A stretch of DNA of 64,000 bases from Candidatus Micropelagos thuwalensis (GCF_000469155.1 NZ_AWXE01000003.1:106270-170269), one strand, 5' to 3'. Shown: positions 25,088 to 34,185, counted from the stretch's first letter. The notes: a model not told the origin generated them from the sequence alone. Program-made: numbers and translations.

Positions 25088-25164
25088 TGGTACAGACGCC
25101 CCGATTTGAACGGGGGACCTCCTGATCCACAATCAGGCGCTCTAACCTACTGAGCTACGTCTGC
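25088..25164 (-). tRNA. tRNA-His(GTG) lacking an encoded G-1
   Basis: 77 nt including CCA. Anticodon stem CCTGA/TCAGG with loop TTGTGGA, anticodon GTG. Acceptor GCAGACG pairs with CGTCTGT, giving G1-U72, and the discriminator is A73. The base before G1 is T, so the usual extra G-1 paired with C73 is absent. This is the altered tRNA-His found in a subset of Alphaproteobacteria. Confidence 0.95.
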
Positions 25165-25308
25165 ACTGCTTTCGCGACTTATTGGAAGTGTTGGGAAATT
25201 AATCCTTAAAGCTGGATGTTTCAAGCGGTTAATTTGAATTTCCGATAGAGTTGTCCAAAATCATAAATAAGCCTTATAAAGTGAGTATAAACCATCAGGA
25301 GATGACGC

Positions 25309-25497
25309 ATGGGTATTAACACGCCTTCAGAAATCATAGCGGATTTGAGCATAGGGCCAACCGATCAGGGCATGGTGCGTATTTACATAACCTCCGAGGA
25401 AATTGATTTGCCGATGGATTTTTCGCCTGAAGAGGCTGAGGAAATTTCTCGGGAACTACTTGCCGCCATTGCCTTGATTAAGGACAAAAGCGGGTGA
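25309..25497 (+). CDS. DUF6324-like small protein
   Basis: 62 aa, acidic, soluble, with the pattern MGINTPSEIIADLSIGPTD, VRIYITSEEIDLPMDFSPEEAEEI, LLAAIALIKDK. I associate this with the small alphaproteobacterial DUF6324 family, of unknown role. A clear SD (AGGAG) lies upstream. The stop overlaps the GTG start of the ABC permease, so the two are coupled. Confidence 0.65.
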   Translation: MGINTPSEIIADLSIGPTDQGMVRIYITSEEIDLPMDFSPEEAEEISRELLAAIALIKDKSG

Positions 25498-27104
25498 TCG
25501 GAAAATCATTATCGCGCCCTATTGGCTTTCTTATTGTTCTGGCCATGCTTGCGCCTATTCTGGGCATTGCATGGCTTACCGTCGTGCCACCCGAAATGTC
25601 TGACAGCACGAATGACGGCTTAATGTCGTTTTTGATGACAACTGTACTACCCTATCAGTTTGGTCAAACACTTGGCCTCATGCTGGGTGTTGCAGTTTTT
25701 ACCATTTTGGCTGGCGTTCCGGCAGCATGGTTTGTGACATTCATCGACTTTCCGGGTCGCAGGCATTTACAATGGTTGCTGTTACTCCCCCTTGCAATGC
25801 CGACCTATATCGCCGCCTATGTGTTTGCAGAACTTCTCGACAAAGCTGGACCTTTTTATCAGCTATGGGTTTCAATTTTTGGGAGTCATGCATGGTATCC
25901 TTCGCTCAATAGTCTTGGCGGTGCCATCTTTACGCTCTCTATTGTGCTTTATCCTTATGTTTATATGTCAGCACGCACCGGCTTCATAAACCAATCTGCA
26001 GAATTAATGCAGGCAGGGCGCCTATTGGGTGCGTCACAATGGGTGAGTTTTCGTCAAATTGCACTCCCGCTATCACGACCCATGATAATTGTCGGTGTTG
26101 CTCTTGCACTGATGGAATGTCTGAATGATATCGGCGCTGTCGAGCATCTTGGTGTTAAAACGCTCACCGTCGGGGTTTATGAAACATGGTTGTCACGCGG
26201 CAGCCTTGAAGGTGCTGCCAGAATTGCAATGCTGCTGCTTAGCTTAATGGCACTCTTATTACTTTTAGAACGCTATTTGCGCGCTGGTGGCATAGAACAA
26301 AAATCCAAACACGACCTCACCCCTGTTTTGCACAAACCTTCGCCACTTATGCAGGGTGTCGTTCTAACGATCAGCAGCCTACCGTTTTTAATCGGCTTCG
26401 TGGTGCCGGTTATGTTGCTAATCGTGTTTGCAGTAGGGCGTTTTGATAATGCCACCAATCTATTCTCTCCTGCTATCAGAAGTATTTTACTCGCCAGCAT
26501 CACAGCTGTTATTGTTGTAGGTATCGGGCTTTTTCTGGCTTTCCTGACACGCATTAATGCGCCGGGGTGGTTTAACAGATCAATTCAATCTGCTTCATTG
26601 GGTTACGCCATACCGGGAACCGTCCTTGGGCTTGGGGTTTTGATCGTACTGTCGCAATTTGACAATTTCTCATCCCAATTTCTTAATCTGTCATTTTTGC
26701 CGATATTAAGCGGCAGTGTTTTCGCCGTGATTTTCGCCTATTCGCTACGCTTTCTCTCGATTTCTTTCGGCACATTCGAAGCAGAATTGTCCCGCATCCC
26801 CAAAACCACCGATATGGCCGCCAGCACCCTTGGCGCTCGGACATTTCAACTTCTCAGACTTGTGCACCTACCGATGTTGCGCCCAGCTCTTGTAACAGCG
26901 TCGGTTCTCGTCTTTGTGGATACGATGAAGGAACTACCGGCAACACTTATTTTACGACCGTTTAATTTCGAGACATTGGCTACACAAGTTTACAATTATG
27001 CATCTGTCGGTCAGATCGAAGATGCCGCACTCCCCGCCCTTATCATAGTCGGCATAGGTATTATTCCTGTCTTCATTGCAACTCGTAAGCTGCATAAACA
27101 CTAA
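25494..27104 (+). CDS. Fe(III)-type ABC transporter permease (fused two-unit)
   Basis: 536 aa from a GTG start. Inner-membrane permease with two repeats of about six membrane segments. Each repeat carries an EAA-loop-like motif: GRLLGASQWVSFRQIALPLS (about residue 172) and STLGARTFQLLRLVHLP (about residue 443), as in FbpB/SfuB ferric-iron permeases. No ATPase or periplasmic binding protein gene adjoins it, so its partners must be encoded elsewhere. Confidence 0.85.
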   Translation: MIGKSLSRPIGFLIVLAMLAPILGIAWLTVVPPEMSDSTNDGLMSFLMTTVLPYQFGQTLGLMLGVAVFTILAGVPAAWFVTFIDFPGRRHLQWLLLLPLAMPTYIAAYVFAELLDKAGPFYQLWVSIFGSHAWYPSLNSLGGAIFTLSIVLYPYVYMSARTGFINQSAELMQAGRLLGASQWVSFRQIALPLSRPMIIVGVALALMECLNDIGAVEHLGVKTLTVGVYETWLSRGSLEGAARIAMLLLSLMALLLLLERYLRAGGIEQKSKHDLTPVLHKPSPLMQGVVLTISSLPFLIGFVVPVMLLIVFAVGRFDNATNLFSPAIRSILLASITAVIVVGIGLFLAFLTRINAPGWFNRSIQSASLGYAIPGTVLGLGVLIVLSQFDNFSSQFLNLSFLPILSGSVFAVIFAYSLRFLSISFGTFEAELSRIPKTTDMAASTLGARTFQLLRLVHLPMLRPALVTASVLVFVDTMKELPATLILRPFNFETLATQVYNYASVGQIEDAALPALIIVGIGIIPVFIATRKLHKH

Positions 27105-27117
27105 ATCAGCTTAGACG

Positions 27118-28539
27118 TTAGCTTCCAACAACAGCTTTAGACTCGAGAAACTCCTCCAGCCCATAGACACCCCACTCACGCCCATTACCAGATTGCTTGT
27201 ATCCACCAAATGGGGCAGCAATATCCGAGCTAGCACCATTCACACTTACATTACCGACACGTAATTGCGCGGCAATTTTATAAGCATGGTCGCTGTCGCC
27301 GGATTGGATATAAGCCGCAAGACCATAAACCGTGTCATTGGCGATCTCGACTGCCTCATCCTCTGTTTCATAGGGAAGAATAGAAAGCACAGGGCCAAAA
27401 ATTTCCTCACGGGCAATCCGCATATCATTGGTCACATTGCCGAAAACAGTTGGGCGAATGTAATACCCTTTATCTATACCCTCAGGCATATCAGTACCAC
27501 CACACACAAGTTCAGCACCTTCATCGATCCCTGCCTGTATCAGCCCACGAATTCTATCGAACTGAACCTTATTAGACACCGGCCCAATAGTCGTGCCTTC
27601 GGCATCTGGCTCACCAGCGACAACTTTTTCGGCAGTCGCCTTGGCAATTTCGAGTGCCTCGGCATGTTTCGAGGCTGGAACAAGCATCCGTGTGGGTGCA
27701 TTACAGGACTGACCGGAGTTGGCAAAACATGTCATGACACCTTGTCTGACAGCGCGTTCCAGGTCTGCATCATCGAGAACAATGTTTGCTGATTTACCAC
27801 CTAGCTCTTGCGACACACGTTTGACTGTATCAGCCGCAGCTTTGGCAATCAGCACACCGGCACGCGTTGACCCTGTGAATGACATCATATCAATGTCAGG
27901 ATGAGACGATAAATGCGATCCAGCCGTCGCGCCGTTACCATTGATCATATTGAATACCCCTGCAGGTACACCAGCTTCATCCATAATTTCAGCAAATATA
28001 ACCGCGCTTAAAGGCGAAACCTCTGATGGCTTGAGAACCATTGTACAACCCCCAGCAAGCGCGGGCGCAACTTTACAGGCAACCTGATTAAGTGGCCAAT
28101 TCCAGGGTGTAATCAGCCCGCAAACGCCTACAGGTTCACGAATAATTTTTGCACCCCCCAGTTCACCGCCAAAGTCAAAATCTTCGAGTACTTTTTTAAT
28201 CTGAATAAAATGCCCAAGGCCGGCAGGCACTTGTGCCTTCGCCGCCAACATTCTAGGCGCCCCCATCTCCATCATGACAGCCGCAATCAGATCCTCCATA
28301 CGCGCTGAATAAACCTCAATGATCTTGTCAATCAGCGCCAGCCTTTCCTCACGCGAGGATCTTGAATAAGCAGGAAAAGCAGCTTTTGCAGCAGCAACAG
28401 CTTTATCGACATCTTCAATACTGGCGAGCGTAATCTGTCCGCAAGCCATTTCAGTTGCGGGATTAGTAACATCGTGAGCCGTACCATTATTTGAGGCGAC
28501 CCACTCACCATTAATATAAAATTGTTTGTTATGATCCAC
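27118..28539 (-). CDS. NAD(P)+-dependent aldehyde dehydrogenase
   Basis: 473 aa from GTG 28539, chosen because AGGAGG lies just upstream; the open frame extends to 28596. Oxidises an aldehyde to its acid. Motifs: ITPWNWPLNQVACKVAPALA, VLKPSEVSPLS, FTGSTRAG, the catalytic Glu in VSQELGGKSANIV, the nucleophilic Cys in FANSGQSCNAPTRML and EIFGPVLSI. Substrate not determinable. It is convergent with the iron permease. Confidence 0.9.
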   Translation of the reverse strand: MDHNKQFYINGEWVASNNGTAHDVTNPATEMACGQITLASIEDVDKAVAAAKAAFPAYSRSSREERLALIDKIIEVYSARMEDLIAAVMMEMGAPRMLAAKAQVPAGLGHFIQIKKVLEDFDFGGELGGAKIIREPVGVCGLITPWNWPLNQVACKVAPALAGGCTMVLKPSEVSPLSAVIFAEIMDEAGVPAGVFNMINGNGATAGSHLSSHPDIDMMSFTGSTRAGVLIAKAAADTVKRVSQELGGKSANIVLDDADLERAVRQGVMTCFANSGQSCNAPTRMLVPASKHAEALEIAKATAEKVVAGEPDAEGTTIGPVSNKVQFDRIRGLIQAGIDEGAELVCGGTDMPEGIDKGYYIRPTVFGNVTNDMRIAREEIFGPVLSILPYETEDEAVEIANDTVYGLAAYIQSGDSDHAYKIAAQLRVGNVSVNGASSDIAAPFGGYKQSGNGREWGVYGLEEFLESKAVVGS

Positions 28540-28768
28540 CTGACCCTCCTGAAATATGATTTGAGATGCCTGCAAACACCGTAATTGACACCTCAATTGA
28601 GTCTTTAATTAACAAAATTTAAGCTTGCATGACAAGCTGTGACCAAAACTTTGCAACTACAGATAGAAATACAACAATTTTTGTTGTTAAAAGACAACGC
28701 CTGGGTAAACAAACCCTTAAAATCATAAAGTTATTGAACCTATTTTTAACTTATCTTTTAATTACCTA
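28540..28768. other. AT-rich intergenic region upstream of the aldehyde dehydrogenase
   Basis: No gene seen. It probably holds the minus-strand promoter of the aldehyde dehydrogenase and the plus-strand promoter of the candidate RNA that follows: TTGAAC (28734-28739), 17 nt, TTTAAT (28757-28762). Confidence 0.4.
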
Positions 28769-28904
28769 AAGCGTGGCATAGTTGTGTGAAGTAGCAAGTG
28801 CCGTAGCGTAATATTTTTGTCTAGTTACGCCATGCAAACCGGCAGGCGTCCCTCCCAAGCCGGTTTGCCACGTCTCCCCATTTCGGAGTCGTGGCCCAAT
28901 TTTT
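28769..28904 (+). ncRNA. Candidate structured non-coding RNA
   Basis: A promoter-like TTGAAC-N17-TTTAAT precedes it. Three successive hairpins follow: GCGTAA/TTACGC (28806-28830), a perfect 10-bp GCAAACCGGC/GCCGGTTTGC (28834-28868), and CCACG-T-CTCC/GGAG-T-CGTGG (28868-28894) followed by T5, which looks like an intrinsic terminator. No ORF spans it. It does not match tmRNA, SRP, RNase P or 6S features that I know. It could also be a leader of the DUF2256 gene downstream. Confidence 0.5.
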
Positions 28905-28946
28905 CCAAATATTTGACATCTCAGATTTTCACGCCACATACACTAT

Positions 28947-29084
28947 ATGAAGATGCGAAAAAAATCTGACCTTCCGGAAAAAACATGTGTGGTTTGCGGA
29001 CGTCCTTTTGTCTGGCGAAAAAAATGGATAAAGGACTGGGAGCAAGTAAAATATTGCTCAGTCAGATGTCGCAACAGCAAATAA
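28947..29084 (+). CDS. DUF2256 small zinc-finger-like protein
   Basis: 45 aa. It has the family pattern: K-rich start, [15 protein letters not shown]...VKYCSVRC, i.e. two C-x2-C / C-x3-C pairs likely to bind zinc. DUF2256 genes often lie beside cryptochrome/photolyase genes; here the photolyase is 25 kb away but an SDR, another common neighbour, is close. The ATG at 28953 is an alternative start. Confidence 0.85.
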   Translation: MKMRKKSDLPEKTCVVCGRPFVWRKKWIKDWEQVKYCSVRCRNSK

Positions 29085-29101
29085 CTTTTCTGGAGATGAT
29101 T

Positions 29102-29428
29102 ATGGCACGCCCCTTACCCTTTACCGCCATTACCGATACCGGCGACAAATTTGATGTTGATTTCCCACTCCATGAGGCAACGGAAGCTCCAATGCGCGTG
29201 CATCAATTACTTGAAGATATTCTCGCCGTTGTCAGTCGGGAAGCACGACGTGACGGAATGGCAAATGGCGACGTGCTACAAGCTTGTGCGATGGCCTTGG
29301 CGATAAGAGCTCGTGTCATCGTGGCTGACCCAGAAGTAACAACCAATTTGGCGAAAGACCTTACGCTCGCCGCATTGGAAGCAGTCCAACGTGCTGATGT
29401 TAGTTCGCCACCTTCAGGATTAGCTTAA
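29102..29428 (+). CDS. Conserved-looking hypothetical protein
   Basis: 108 aa from ATG 29102 (GGAG 6 nt upstream), 17 nt after the DUF2256 stop. Soluble, mostly helical: FDVDFPLHEATEAPMRVHQLLEDIL, then VLQACAMALAIRARVI. No domain recognised. Probably cotranscribed with DUF2256. Confidence 0.7.
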   Translation: MARPLPFTAITDTGDKFDVDFPLHEATEAPMRVHQLLEDILAVVSREARRDGMANGDVLQACAMALAIRARVIVADPEVTTNLAKDLTLAALEAVQRADVSSPPSGLA

Positions 29429-29435
29429 GCTATTT

Positions 29436-30209
29436 CTAGGCCGGTATTTCTTGTCCATCCCAAGCAAATACTGCTCCACTCTGCGCGGGTGTCAGATTAT
29501 CCATCACGTCAAGGAGGTAATCAGCTGATTGCGATGGACTAAAAAGCTTTTCAGGCGACACATTTCCTCTAAAAGGGGCCGAAAGATTTGTTGCCACCGT
29601 CCCTGGATGCAACCCAACAATCACCGCTTGTTTATATTTCATTCGCGCTTCCAGCGAAGCTGTTTTAATAAGCATGTTATGCGCTGCCTTGGATGCACGA
29701 TAGGCATACCAGCCACCAATCTTATTATCGGAAATAGAACCAACACGCGCAGAAAGAGACGCAAAGACCGACCTTTGATCTCGTGGCATAAATGGCAAGA
29801 AATGCTTTATCAAAAGCGCTGGGCCGAAGCTATTAATCGCAAAAACTTTTTGGAATGCCTCATTGGATAAATGCCGAATGCTTCTTTCCGGCTGAAGGTC
29901 GTTTTCTTCATCATGCAAAATACCGCTGGCATTAACAAACAGCTGAACAGGCGCATCATCATTTATATGTTCACCAAGTTGTGCAGCCACGCTAGCGATA
30001 GAGTCCTCGTCGCAGATATCAGCCTGCAGCATTTGTATGTCAGTATCACCAATGGCGTTAACATTCTCTTCAATTTTAGAGATATTTCTGCCCATTAGGG
30101 TCAAACGTGTACAGCTCGGTAATTCGGTTAGTCGAGAAGCCATTGCCGCACCAATTCCACCACCTGAGCCGAAAATAACAGCATGAAAATTGGGTAAAAA
30201 ACTTTTCAT
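29436..30209 (-). CDS. Short-chain dehydrogenase/reductase (CsgA-like)
   Basis: 257 aa. NAD(P)-binding turn GSGGGIGAAMA (residues 15-25), VNASGIL for the NAG-type motif, and active-site Ser with YRASK (Y-x3-K). FVNASGIL and SVFASLSARVGSI are like SDRs found beside photolyase and DUF2256 genes. Substrate unknown. Convergent with the 29102 gene and divergent from the monooxygenase. Confidence 0.86.
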   Translation of the reverse strand: MKSFLPNFHAVIFGSGGGIGAAMASRLTELPSCTRLTLMGRNISKIEENVNAIGDTDIQMLQADICDEDSIASVAAQLGEHINDDAPVQLFVNASGILHDEENDLQPERSIRHLSNEAFQKVFAINSFGPALLIKHFLPFMPRDQRSVFASLSARVGSISDNKIGGWYAYRASKAAHNMLIKTASLEARMKYKQAVIVGLHPGTVATNLSAPFRGNVSPEKLFSPSQSADYLLDVMDNLTPAQSGAVFAWDGQEIPA

Positions 30210-30291
30210 TGGCCTTTACAGTCTCTATTAAAATAATACCTATCTAATAATAGGTCATTTAAACTTAAAACAAACTACCGGGAGCGACATT

Positions 30292-31758
30292 GTGACAACA
30301 GATAACCCACGCATCGCTATTTTAGGAGCCGGGGTTTCGGGCATTTGTATGGCCATCAAGCTCAAGGAAGCAGGTTTTACAAATCTGGTTATTTATGAAA
30401 AGGCCGACCGGGTTGGCGGCACCTGGCGCGAAAATACATATCCCGGTGTCTCATGTGATGTGCCAACACATTTATATTCATTTTCTTTTGCTCAAAAATC
30501 CGATTGGCCAAGACTATACGCCGGCGGCGCCGACATTCAGGCATATCTTGAAGATGTGTCAGAAAAATCAGGCATTATTCCCTTGTGTCATTTTCATACA
30601 AAAATTACCGGAGCAACTTATCAAAATGATGAATGGGTTGTCAGTCTCACTGATGCATCAGGTAACAACAAGGAAGAGAAATTTGACTATGTTATCTCTG
30701 GTCTAGGCGGCTTACACAGCCCGGCCTATCCGAACGTTCCCGGATTAGAGGAGTTCCAAGGGGCTTCTTTCCATACAGCCAAATGGGACCATAGTGTCGA
30801 CTTGACCGGAAAAAATGTTGCCATTATCGGCAATGCCGCCAGCGCCGTTCAAGCTGTTCCGGAAATTGACGACAAAGTCGCTTCCCTAACTGTTTTCCAG
30901 CGTACACCTAATTGGATGATGGATAGGCAAAATAAAGAATATTCAGGGAAAACCTTAAAGTTGATGCGATGGCTTCCCATTATACCCCTTTTGAAAAGGT
31001 TGAGAATTTTTCTTTGGGCGGAATTTGTTCTCCATCCCGCTTTCCGTGAAAATAGTTTAATGCAAAAATTCGCCCGCATGAGGGCTAAGGCCTATTTGAG
31101 ACAAGAAGTGAAGGATCCTGAACTTCTAAAAAAACTCATGCCGGACTATTCAGTTGGATGTAAGCGGGTTCTGTTTGTCGACTCCTATCTTCAATCTTTA
31201 CAAAAAGATCATGTGAAACTGGTAGACCGTGCGGTCAAAGCTATCACAAAAGACGGCATTATTGATGTAGAAAATAATAACCATAATTTTGATGTGATTA
31301 TCTATGCCACAGGATTTAACCCCTTTAATATTCTCTCATCAATGGAAGTTAAAGGAGCTGAGGGGGTCACACTTGCAGATTGCTGGCAAGATAATATCCA
31401 ATCTCATAAAACGGTTGCGGTTTCAGGCTTTCCGAATTTCTTCATGCTACTCGGGCCTAACAGCGCTTTAGGTCATAATTCAGTCATTTTAATGATTGAG
31501 GCACAGGTGAATTATATCGTCAAATGCCTCAAGAAAATGCGGAAAAATGGCTGGACATCACTCGACCCAAAATCTGTAAGTCAGGATAAATTCAACAACT
31601 TTATACAAAAACGGCTTCAAGGCACTGTTTGGCAGGGAAGTTGTTCAAGCTGGTATAAAGACGGCGACGGGCAGAATTTCACCATCTGGCCTCTATCGGC
31701 GACACGTTATATGTTAAGCATGCGTAAACCGGATTTTTCCGAATACAACGTTAAGTAG
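30292..31758 (+). CDS. Flavin-containing monooxygenase, Baeyer-Villiger type
   Basis: 488 aa from GTG 30292 (GGGAG upstream). FAD turn GAGVSGICMAIKLKEAG, then GGTWRENTYPGVSCDVPTH, and the Baeyer-Villiger fingerprint FQGASFHTAKW (F-x-G-x3-H-x3-W), with a second Rossmann turn AIIGNAASAVQ. These enzymes oxidise ketones to esters using NADPH and oxygen. Substrate unknown. Confidence 0.88.
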   Translation: MTTDNPRIAILGAGVSGICMAIKLKEAGFTNLVIYEKADRVGGTWRENTYPGVSCDVPTHLYSFSFAQKSDWPRLYAGGADIQAYLEDVSEKSGIIPLCHFHTKITGATYQNDEWVVSLTDASGNNKEEKFDYVISGLGGLHSPAYPNVPGLEEFQGASFHTAKWDHSVDLTGKNVAIIGNAASAVQAVPEIDDKVASLTVFQRTPNWMMDRQNKEYSGKTLKLMRWLPIIPLLKRLRIFLWAEFVLHPAFRENSLMQKFARMRAKAYLRQEVKDPELLKKLMPDYSVGCKRVLFVDSYLQSLQKDHVKLVDRAVKAITKDGIIDVENNNHNFDVIIYATGFNPFNILSSMEVKGAEGVTLADCWQDNIQSHKTVAVSGFPNFFMLLGPNSALGHNSVILMIEAQVNYIVKCLKKMRKNGWTSLDPKSVSQDKFNNFIQKRLQGTVWQGSCSSWYKDGDGQNFTIWPLSATRYMLSMRKPDFSEYNVK

Positions 31759-31762
31759 ATAT

Positions 31763-32419
31763 TTAGGAAATCTGACCGAGCGCCATATCCGATACAAATG
31801 GGTTAGAACGCCTTTCCTCCCCGAATGTTGAGGTCGGTCCGTGGCCTGGCACAAAAGTAACTTCTTGACCCAATGGCCAGAGTTTTTTCGTGATTGAATT
31901 GATGAGTTGTTGATGGTCGCCTTTTGGAAAATCTGTACGTCCAATTGACCCTTGAAAAATAACATCGCCGACCATCGCAACATTGTCTTCTGGTTGATAA
32001 AAAACCACATGACCCGGTGTGTGGCCGGGACAATGAACAACATCAAATGTTGCACCGGCAACTTCAACTTTATCGCCGTCATCCAGCCATTGATCGGGAA
32101 CAAAAGTCTCAACATTTTGGAACCCAAACATCTCAGCAGCCTCGGGGAGACCTTCAATCCAGAACAAGTCATCCTTATGAGGCCCAATAATTGGCAGGGA
32201 TAACTCATTCGCTAGTTCGGATACCGCCCCAACATGATCCAAATGACCATGCGTGCACAATATCATCTCTAGCGTGATATCATTCTCGCTCAGAAAGTTG
32301 CGAATGAGGCTTAAATCGCCACCAGGATCAACAATGCCCCCGCGATTAGTTTCAGGTGACCAGAATACCGTGCAATTCTGCTGAAGCGGAGTCACCGGAA
32401 TAATTTGGTAGCGAAGCAT
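31763..32419 (-). CDS. MBL-fold hydrolase, glyoxalase II-like
   Basis: 218 aa metallo-beta-lactamase fold protein. Metal ligands: CTHGHLDHVGA (T-H-x-H-x-D-H), CPGHTPGH, and a later MVGDVIFQGSIGRTD aspartate and PGHGPTST histidine. Length and motifs resemble YcbL/GloC-type hydroxyacylglutathione hydrolases. It faces the monooxygenase gene. Confidence 0.87.
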   Translation of the reverse strand: MLRYQIIPVTPLQQNCTVFWSPETNRGGIVDPGGDLSLIRNFLSENDITLEMILCTHGHLDHVGAVSELANELSLPIIGPHKDDLFWIEGLPEAAEMFGFQNVETFVPDQWLDDGDKVEVAGATFDVVHCPGHTPGHVVFYQPEDNVAMVGDVIFQGSIGRTDFPKGDHQQLINSITKKLWPLGQEVTFVPGHGPTSTFGEERRSNPFVSDMALGQIS

Positions 32420-32467
32420 ATGGTTCTTAATTCGATCTTTTAAAATTAGCCGAGACAGGTTTCAGCA

Positions 32468-32998
32468 TTAATTAGGCAAAATTTTCTCGATCGCCTTCGT
32501 CAGTTTTTTAGACTCTGGCCCCACTAACGATGAATACCCTCTGACCATTTTACCGTCTGGCGAGATGAGGTATTTATGGAAATTCCACATTGGGCCACCC
32601 GCAACATCTTTGGCCCATTGATAAAATGGGTGCGCATCATCGCCTTTAACGACAACTTTTGACGTCATTGGAAAGTTCACATTGAAATTGACTGAACAAA
32701 ACTCTTTGATTTGCTCTTTAGACCCAGGCTCCTGACCAGCGAAGTCATTTGATGGTACACCGACAACAACCAGCCCTTTATCCTTATAGTTCTCCCATAA
32801 GGATTGAAGTCCGTCATATTGTCCCGTGAAACCACATTTGGATGCCGTATTCACAACGAGGAGAGCTTTCCCCTTATAGCTGGAAAAGGGCATGGGTTCC
32901 CCGTCAATACTGTTAAATGTATATTCGTGTGCAGAACCGTCTGCTTTAACCTGATTGGAAAACAAAGCCAAAAAGAAACCTAAAATAACTGAGCGCAT
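32468..32998 (-). CDS. Secreted glutathione peroxidase-like protein
   Basis: 176 aa with a probable signal peptide (first 19 residues, ending NQVKA). Cysteine-type glutathione peroxidase: VVNTASKCGFTGQYDGL with the peroxidatic Cys, VPSNDFAGQEPGS with Gln, and GPMWNFHKYLIS with the Trp. Reduces peroxides using thioredoxin or glutathione. Its ATG is 2 nt from the stop of the upstream FAD protein, so they are coupled. Confidence 0.88.
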   Translation of the reverse strand: MRSVILGFFLALFSNQVKADGSAHEYTFNSIDGEPMPFSSYKGKALLVVNTASKCGFTGQYDGLQSLWENYKDKGLVVVGVPSNDFAGQEPGSKEQIKEFCSVNFNVNFPMTSKVVVKGDDAHPFYQWAKDVAGGPMWNFHKYLISPDGKMVRGYSSLVGPESKKLTKAIEKILPN

Positions 32999-32999
32999 A

Positions 33000-34019
33000 T
33001 CATGACCTATTGCTTAATTTTATTTCAATTTGCCTCGCAGCGTTTATACCGCTGGACAAAGCACCGTGTGTATCTGGTAACATAATCCAATCTCCAGCAA
33101 CAGCAAGTGCAGATCTTGTATCTATTTGAGCTTCAGGGGTTAAACCCGCCGAGGTTTCAATACGACAATAACGCCACGAATGTACCGCCAGATATACAGG
33201 ATTATCCAGTCCGTCACCTGCCACACTATGCTCAAAGAGTATATTTTGTAGGTCTTTCAGGATAATCTGTGCGACCTCATCTTTTGGTCTATCAAGGTTT
33301 TCGAAGCTCCATTCCGGAGCACAAAAAACCACAAAAGCCGATTTTATCGGTCTATCAGGTTTTTTTGCCTGATTAACGATTTTAGCGATTTTTGGTGTCG
33401 GATTATGGATTATTGCTGGCGCATCACGCAAAAAATCATATCCAATAAGAACAGAGAATTGCGGCGCGTAAGTAACTTTCCTGGCAGCTTGTAACAAATC
33501 TTCGCCAAGGGGTAACAAACCCTCAATTAAATCAGCCGTTTGCGGTCCGGGAGCCGTCAGGAGAACAGCATCATAAGGCCCGCTGGATGTATCGGCTGTT
33601 TCAGCAATAAAAACATCATCGCTAAAGCTTAATTTCTCGATTTCAACACCCTGCCTAACATCCAAACCGCGACCCAATTCCTCGGGGAAGCTTCGCATAG
33701 CAGGCATGCTAACAAGTGCGTCTTCACCTTTCTCAGACAAGTCGTACGGCCAGCTTCTAAGATAAGGCTTTTCTAAAATATCCTTTAAATCTTCAGGAAT
33801 TTGAGACGGTTTAAAATAGGGGGTTCCATGGTCAAAACTGAAACCGTCAATACGACGCGTGGCGTAACGCCCACCGCATCGAAATCCTTTATCAAAAACG
33901 GTGACTTGATAACCTGACGCGCTTAAAATCCGACCAGCAGACATACCGGCTAGTCCTGAACCTACGATCAAAATTTCTGCTTTTTTTCCCAAGCCTTTTC
34001 TTCCCCCGATTCGTTTCAT
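33000..34019 (-). CDS. FAD-dependent oxidoreductase, renalase/amine-oxidase-like
   Basis: 339 aa. FAD-binding ILIVGSGLAGMSAGRIL, then VFDKGFRCGGRYATRRIDGFSFDHG, typical of renalase-like NAD(P)/FAD proteins, and a C-terminal VAGDW FAD contact. Substrate unknown. First gene of a two-gene unit with the glutathione peroxidase. Confidence 0.8.
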   Translation of the reverse strand: MKRIGGRKGLGKKAEILIVGSGLAGMSAGRILSASGYQVTVFDKGFRCGGRYATRRIDGFSFDHGTPYFKPSQIPEDLKDILEKPYLRSWPYDLSEKGEDALVSMPAMRSFPEELGRGLDVRQGVEIEKLSFSDDVFIAETADTSSGPYDAVLLTAPGPQTADLIEGLLPLGEDLLQAARKVTYAPQFSVLIGYDFLRDAPAIIHNPTPKIAKIVNQAKKPDRPIKSAFVVFCAPEWSFENLDRPKDEVAQIILKDLQNILFEHSVAGDGLDNPVYLAVHSWRYCRIETSAGLTPEAQIDTRSALAVAGDWIMLPDTHGALSSGINAARQIEIKLSNRS

Positions 34020-34049
34020 ACTGTAAAATATGATTCGCTATCAACAACT

Positions 34050-34062
34050 GAAAGGAGGTGGT
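34050..34062 (+). promoter_or_regulatory. Unusually long Shine-Dalgarno sequence
   Basis: GAAAGGAGGTGGTCC just before the TTG at 34066. It is complementary, with one G-U pair, to nearly all of the usual alphaproteobacterial 16S rRNA 3' end (GGATCACCTCCTTT), far longer than an ordinary SD. Confidence 0.7.
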
Positions 34063-34065
34063 CCA

Positions 34066-34155
34066 TTGTCTAGTGTAGGATATCTTTCAGGGTATAAAAT
34101 CCCATCTGTCACAAGAGCCATGGAGCAGCCTTCGTGGCGGCCTTTTGTGAAATAA
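34066..34155 (+). CDS. 29-codon leader-type ORF
   Basis: TTG start directly after the long SD, then SSVGYLSGYKIPSV and EQPSWRPFVK, stop TAA. It is followed 30 nt later by an intrinsic terminator (34186-34216). The arrangement of strong SD, short peptide and terminator suggests either a real micropeptide or a translated leader. No homologue can be named from sequence alone. Confidence 0.55.
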   Translation: MSSVGYLSGYKIPSVTRAMEQPSWRPFVK

Positions 34156-34185
34156 TAAGAGGGATTTAATCTTGAATCCATCACG

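Noticed and set aside
24950..25132. Minus-strand 60-codon ORF next to the integrase
   Set aside because: It reads through tRNA-Ser and the edge of tRNA-His, so it is a chance frame.
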